DNA of 23,787 nucleotides, taken from CAZBUK01 sp964495085. Lineage in GTDB: Bacteria > Bacteroidota > Ignavibacteria > T3Sed10-11. Below, in pieces: positions 22,645 through 23,787 of this stretch; the first letter of the stretch is position 1; the number at the start of each line of letters is the position of its first letter. The notes beneath the pieces are model-generated. The model ran no database searches. It worked only from the letters and a program-made list of their open reading frames with translations, and had not been told where the DNA came from. The DNA is taken from positions 1 to 23,787 of the forward strand of contig CAZBUK010000059.1 of assembly GCA_964495085.1 (NCBI GenBank), given 5' to 3'. Both the position numbers and the translations under genes were made by a program.

Positions 22645-23679
22645 GTGAAAAGTGTGTTCATTTCGATTATCGTATGTTCGCTTTTACCGGCGTTCGTAAA
22701 CGCACAGGGCGCAGGAAGGGATGTCTCCAAGTCGGGTTCATCCGCTGCGGCCTTCCTGCAAATTCCCGTCGGCGCCCGCGCGATCGGTATGGGCGGAGCC
22801 TTCGTCGGCACTGCAAACGATATTACCAGTCTATACTGGAATCCCGCCGGCTTGGCGCGAGGGGGAATGCGCGAGGTGGTCTTCAGCCACATGCAGTGGA
22901 TCGGAGATATCGACTTCGACTACGGAGCGGTCGGTATTCCGCTCGGCGGCTTTGGTTCAATCGGACTGAGCTTTTCATCCCTCTCGATGGACGACATGCC
23001 CGTGACGACCGTCGAGCGCCCTGAGGGGACGGGGGAACTGTTCGGCGCCGGAAGCATCGCCATCGGTTTGCACTACGCGAGGAATCTCACCGATAATTTC
23101 TCCATCGGATTCTCGGCGAAGTATATTTCGGAACGGATCTGGGACATGTCCTCTCAAGGGTTCGCCATCGATTTCGGAACGCTCTTCACTACAGACTTCC
23201 TGAACGGGTTGCGGATCGGCGCATCTCTTACGAACTTCGGAACGGATATGCAATTGTCCGGAAGGAATGTCAGATACTACTACCGTCTTGATCCGGATAA
23301 AATGGGAAGCAACGAACGGATCCCCCACCTCATCGAACTCGACTCGTGGCCGCTGCCGCTTAATTTTCAGTTTGGTATCGCGACGGAGGTTTTCCAAACG
23401 GAGATGCATGTGCTGACGGTTGCGGTCGACGCACTTCACCCGAGCAACGATTATCAAAGTCTGAACGTGGGGGGCGAATACGGCTTTCTGGGTACCTTCT
23501 ACATCCGCGGCGGATTCAATGCGCTGTTTCTCGACGAAGGTGAGGGAGGCAGTTCTTTCGGAGTGGGTGTCCAATCTGATCTGTTCGGGAGGAATCTCAA
23601 AGCGAAAGTCGACTATGCATTTCGCGACTTCGGAAGACTGCGCAACATTCACGTGTTCAATATGTCCGTTTTGTTCTAA
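22645..23679 (+). CDS. PorV/PorQ-family outer-membrane protein (UPF0164-like)
   Basis: A 344-residue FadL-like beta-barrel of the PorV/PorQ group, found with type IX secretion in the FCB superphylum. PorV shuttles secreted cargo from the translocon to the attachment machinery. A signal peptide (VFISIIVCSLLPAFVNAQ) precedes the hallmark region FLQIPVGARAIGMGGAFVGT followed by ANDITSLYWNPAGLARGG. Alternating strands then run to a C-terminal HVFNMSVLF with terminal Phe. GTG at 22645 is preferred on its Shine-Dalgarno; the ATG at 22618 would overlap the previous stop and add nine residues. The two upstream proteins with sorting-type C-termini are its likely clients, by context. Such barrels occur in several paralogues per genome, so this copy may serve only this locus. 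Confidence 0.88.
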   Translation: MKSVFISIIVCSLLPAFVNAQGAGRDVSKSGSSAAAFLQIPVGARAIGMGGAFVGTANDITSLYWNPAGLARGGMREVVFSHMQWIGDIDFDYGAVGIPLGGFGSIGLSFSSLSMDDMPVTTVERPEGTGELFGAGSIAIGLHYARNLTDNFSIGFSAKYISERIWDMSSQGFAIDFGTLFTTDFLNGLRIGASLTNFGTDMQLSGRNVRYYYRLDPDKMGSNERIPHLIELDSWPLPLNFQFGIATEVFQTEMHVLTVAVDALHPSNDYQSLNVGGEYGFLGTFYIRGGFNALFLDEGEGGSSFGVGVQSDLFGRNLKAKVDYAFRDFGRLRNIHVFNMSVLF

Positions 23680-23724
23680 GCTATCATGCTGAAAAACCCG
23701 CTGCCTTTTTTATCGGATTTTATC

Positions 23725-23732
23725 TATATTTG
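23725..23732 (+). promoter_or_regulatory. Bacteroidota-type -7 box TATATTTG
   Basis: TATATTTG matches the -7 consensus TAnnTTTG completely and sits in the same 11-mer context (CTATATTTGTC) as the paa promoter. No good TTTG box lies 19-21 bp upstream; the nearest T-run is at 23706-23710. It would give a leader of about 30 nt to the ATG at 23769. Confidence 0.42.
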
Positions 23733-23768
23733 TCACATCTGTCCAAAATAAAATATAAAGAATTTTGA

Positions 23769-23787
23769 ATGATTCAGGTCCACCAAG
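23769..23787 (+). CDS. Start of a truncated downstream gene
   Basis: An ATG at 23769 opens a frame reading MIQVHQ up to the window edge. The promoter-like box 37 bp upstream and the AT-rich leader make a real start plausible. Such an N-terminus is common in ABC-transporter ATPases, but six codons are not enough to name it. Confidence 0.3.

Noticed and set aside
23686..23712. Terminator after the PorV-like gene (AAAAACCCGC ... TTTTTT)
   Set aside because: The GC-rich arm is not complementary to a second arm, so no stable hairpin forms.

Overview
The window reads as a fragment of a chromosome from the FCB (Fibrobacterota-Chlorobiota-Bacteroidota) superphylum. It is probably not a classical Bacteroidia; a Calditrichota, KSB1, Ignavibacteriota or Rhodothermota-like lineage fits better. 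Four things point there: a C-terminal sorting-type domain with the NYPNPFNP signature (gene ending at 16463), a TonB-dependent receptor with an N-terminal carboxypeptidase-regulatory-like domain, a PorV/PorQ-family outer-membrane protein, and Bacteroidota-style promoter boxes (TTTG-N19-TATATTTG). The phylum is an inference; no rRNA or other marker gene is present. I found no tRNA, rRNA, CRISPR array, insertion sequence or prophage gene.

Layout. 1-196 is a 7-bp-unit tandem repeat. 281-2905 holds the phenylacetyl-CoA epoxidase genes paaA, paaB and paaC (overlapping starts and stops) and, after a 126-bp gap, paaD; this is aerobic phenylacetate degradation, and the reductase gene paaE is not beside them. 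3040-5986, on the minus strand, carries a DUF255/SPATA20-type thioredoxin-domain protein followed by a DsbD_2/SafE-type membrane protein. 5987-6538 is the only long gene-free stretch and holds three copies of a roughly 92-bp three-hairpin element. 6539-12566, on the minus strand, encodes an AddA-like helicase-nuclease followed by an AddB-like Fe-S nuclease for double-strand break end processing. 12567-12800 is a divergent control region with two back-to-back promoters and two LacI-type operators.

12801-23679 is a plus-strand block: a LacI-family regulator, a secreted protein made of two copies of a 355-residue unit plus a C-terminal sorting domain, a TonB-dependent receptor, a large secreted multidomain protein, and a PorV/PorQ-like barrel. 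The regulator sits under its own operators and the gaps within the block are short, so I infer a sugar- or metabolite-responsive locus for capturing and importing an extracellular substrate, with the surface proteins exported by a type IX-like route. The substrate cannot be read from the sequence.

The points most worth a second look are the PaaC subunit, which keeps a full di-iron ligand pattern with the same spacing as PaaA; the three-hairpin repeat family, which shows a compensatory base change; the LacI operator pair on a near-perfect promoter; and the regulator/receptor/secreted-protein/PorV locus as a unit.
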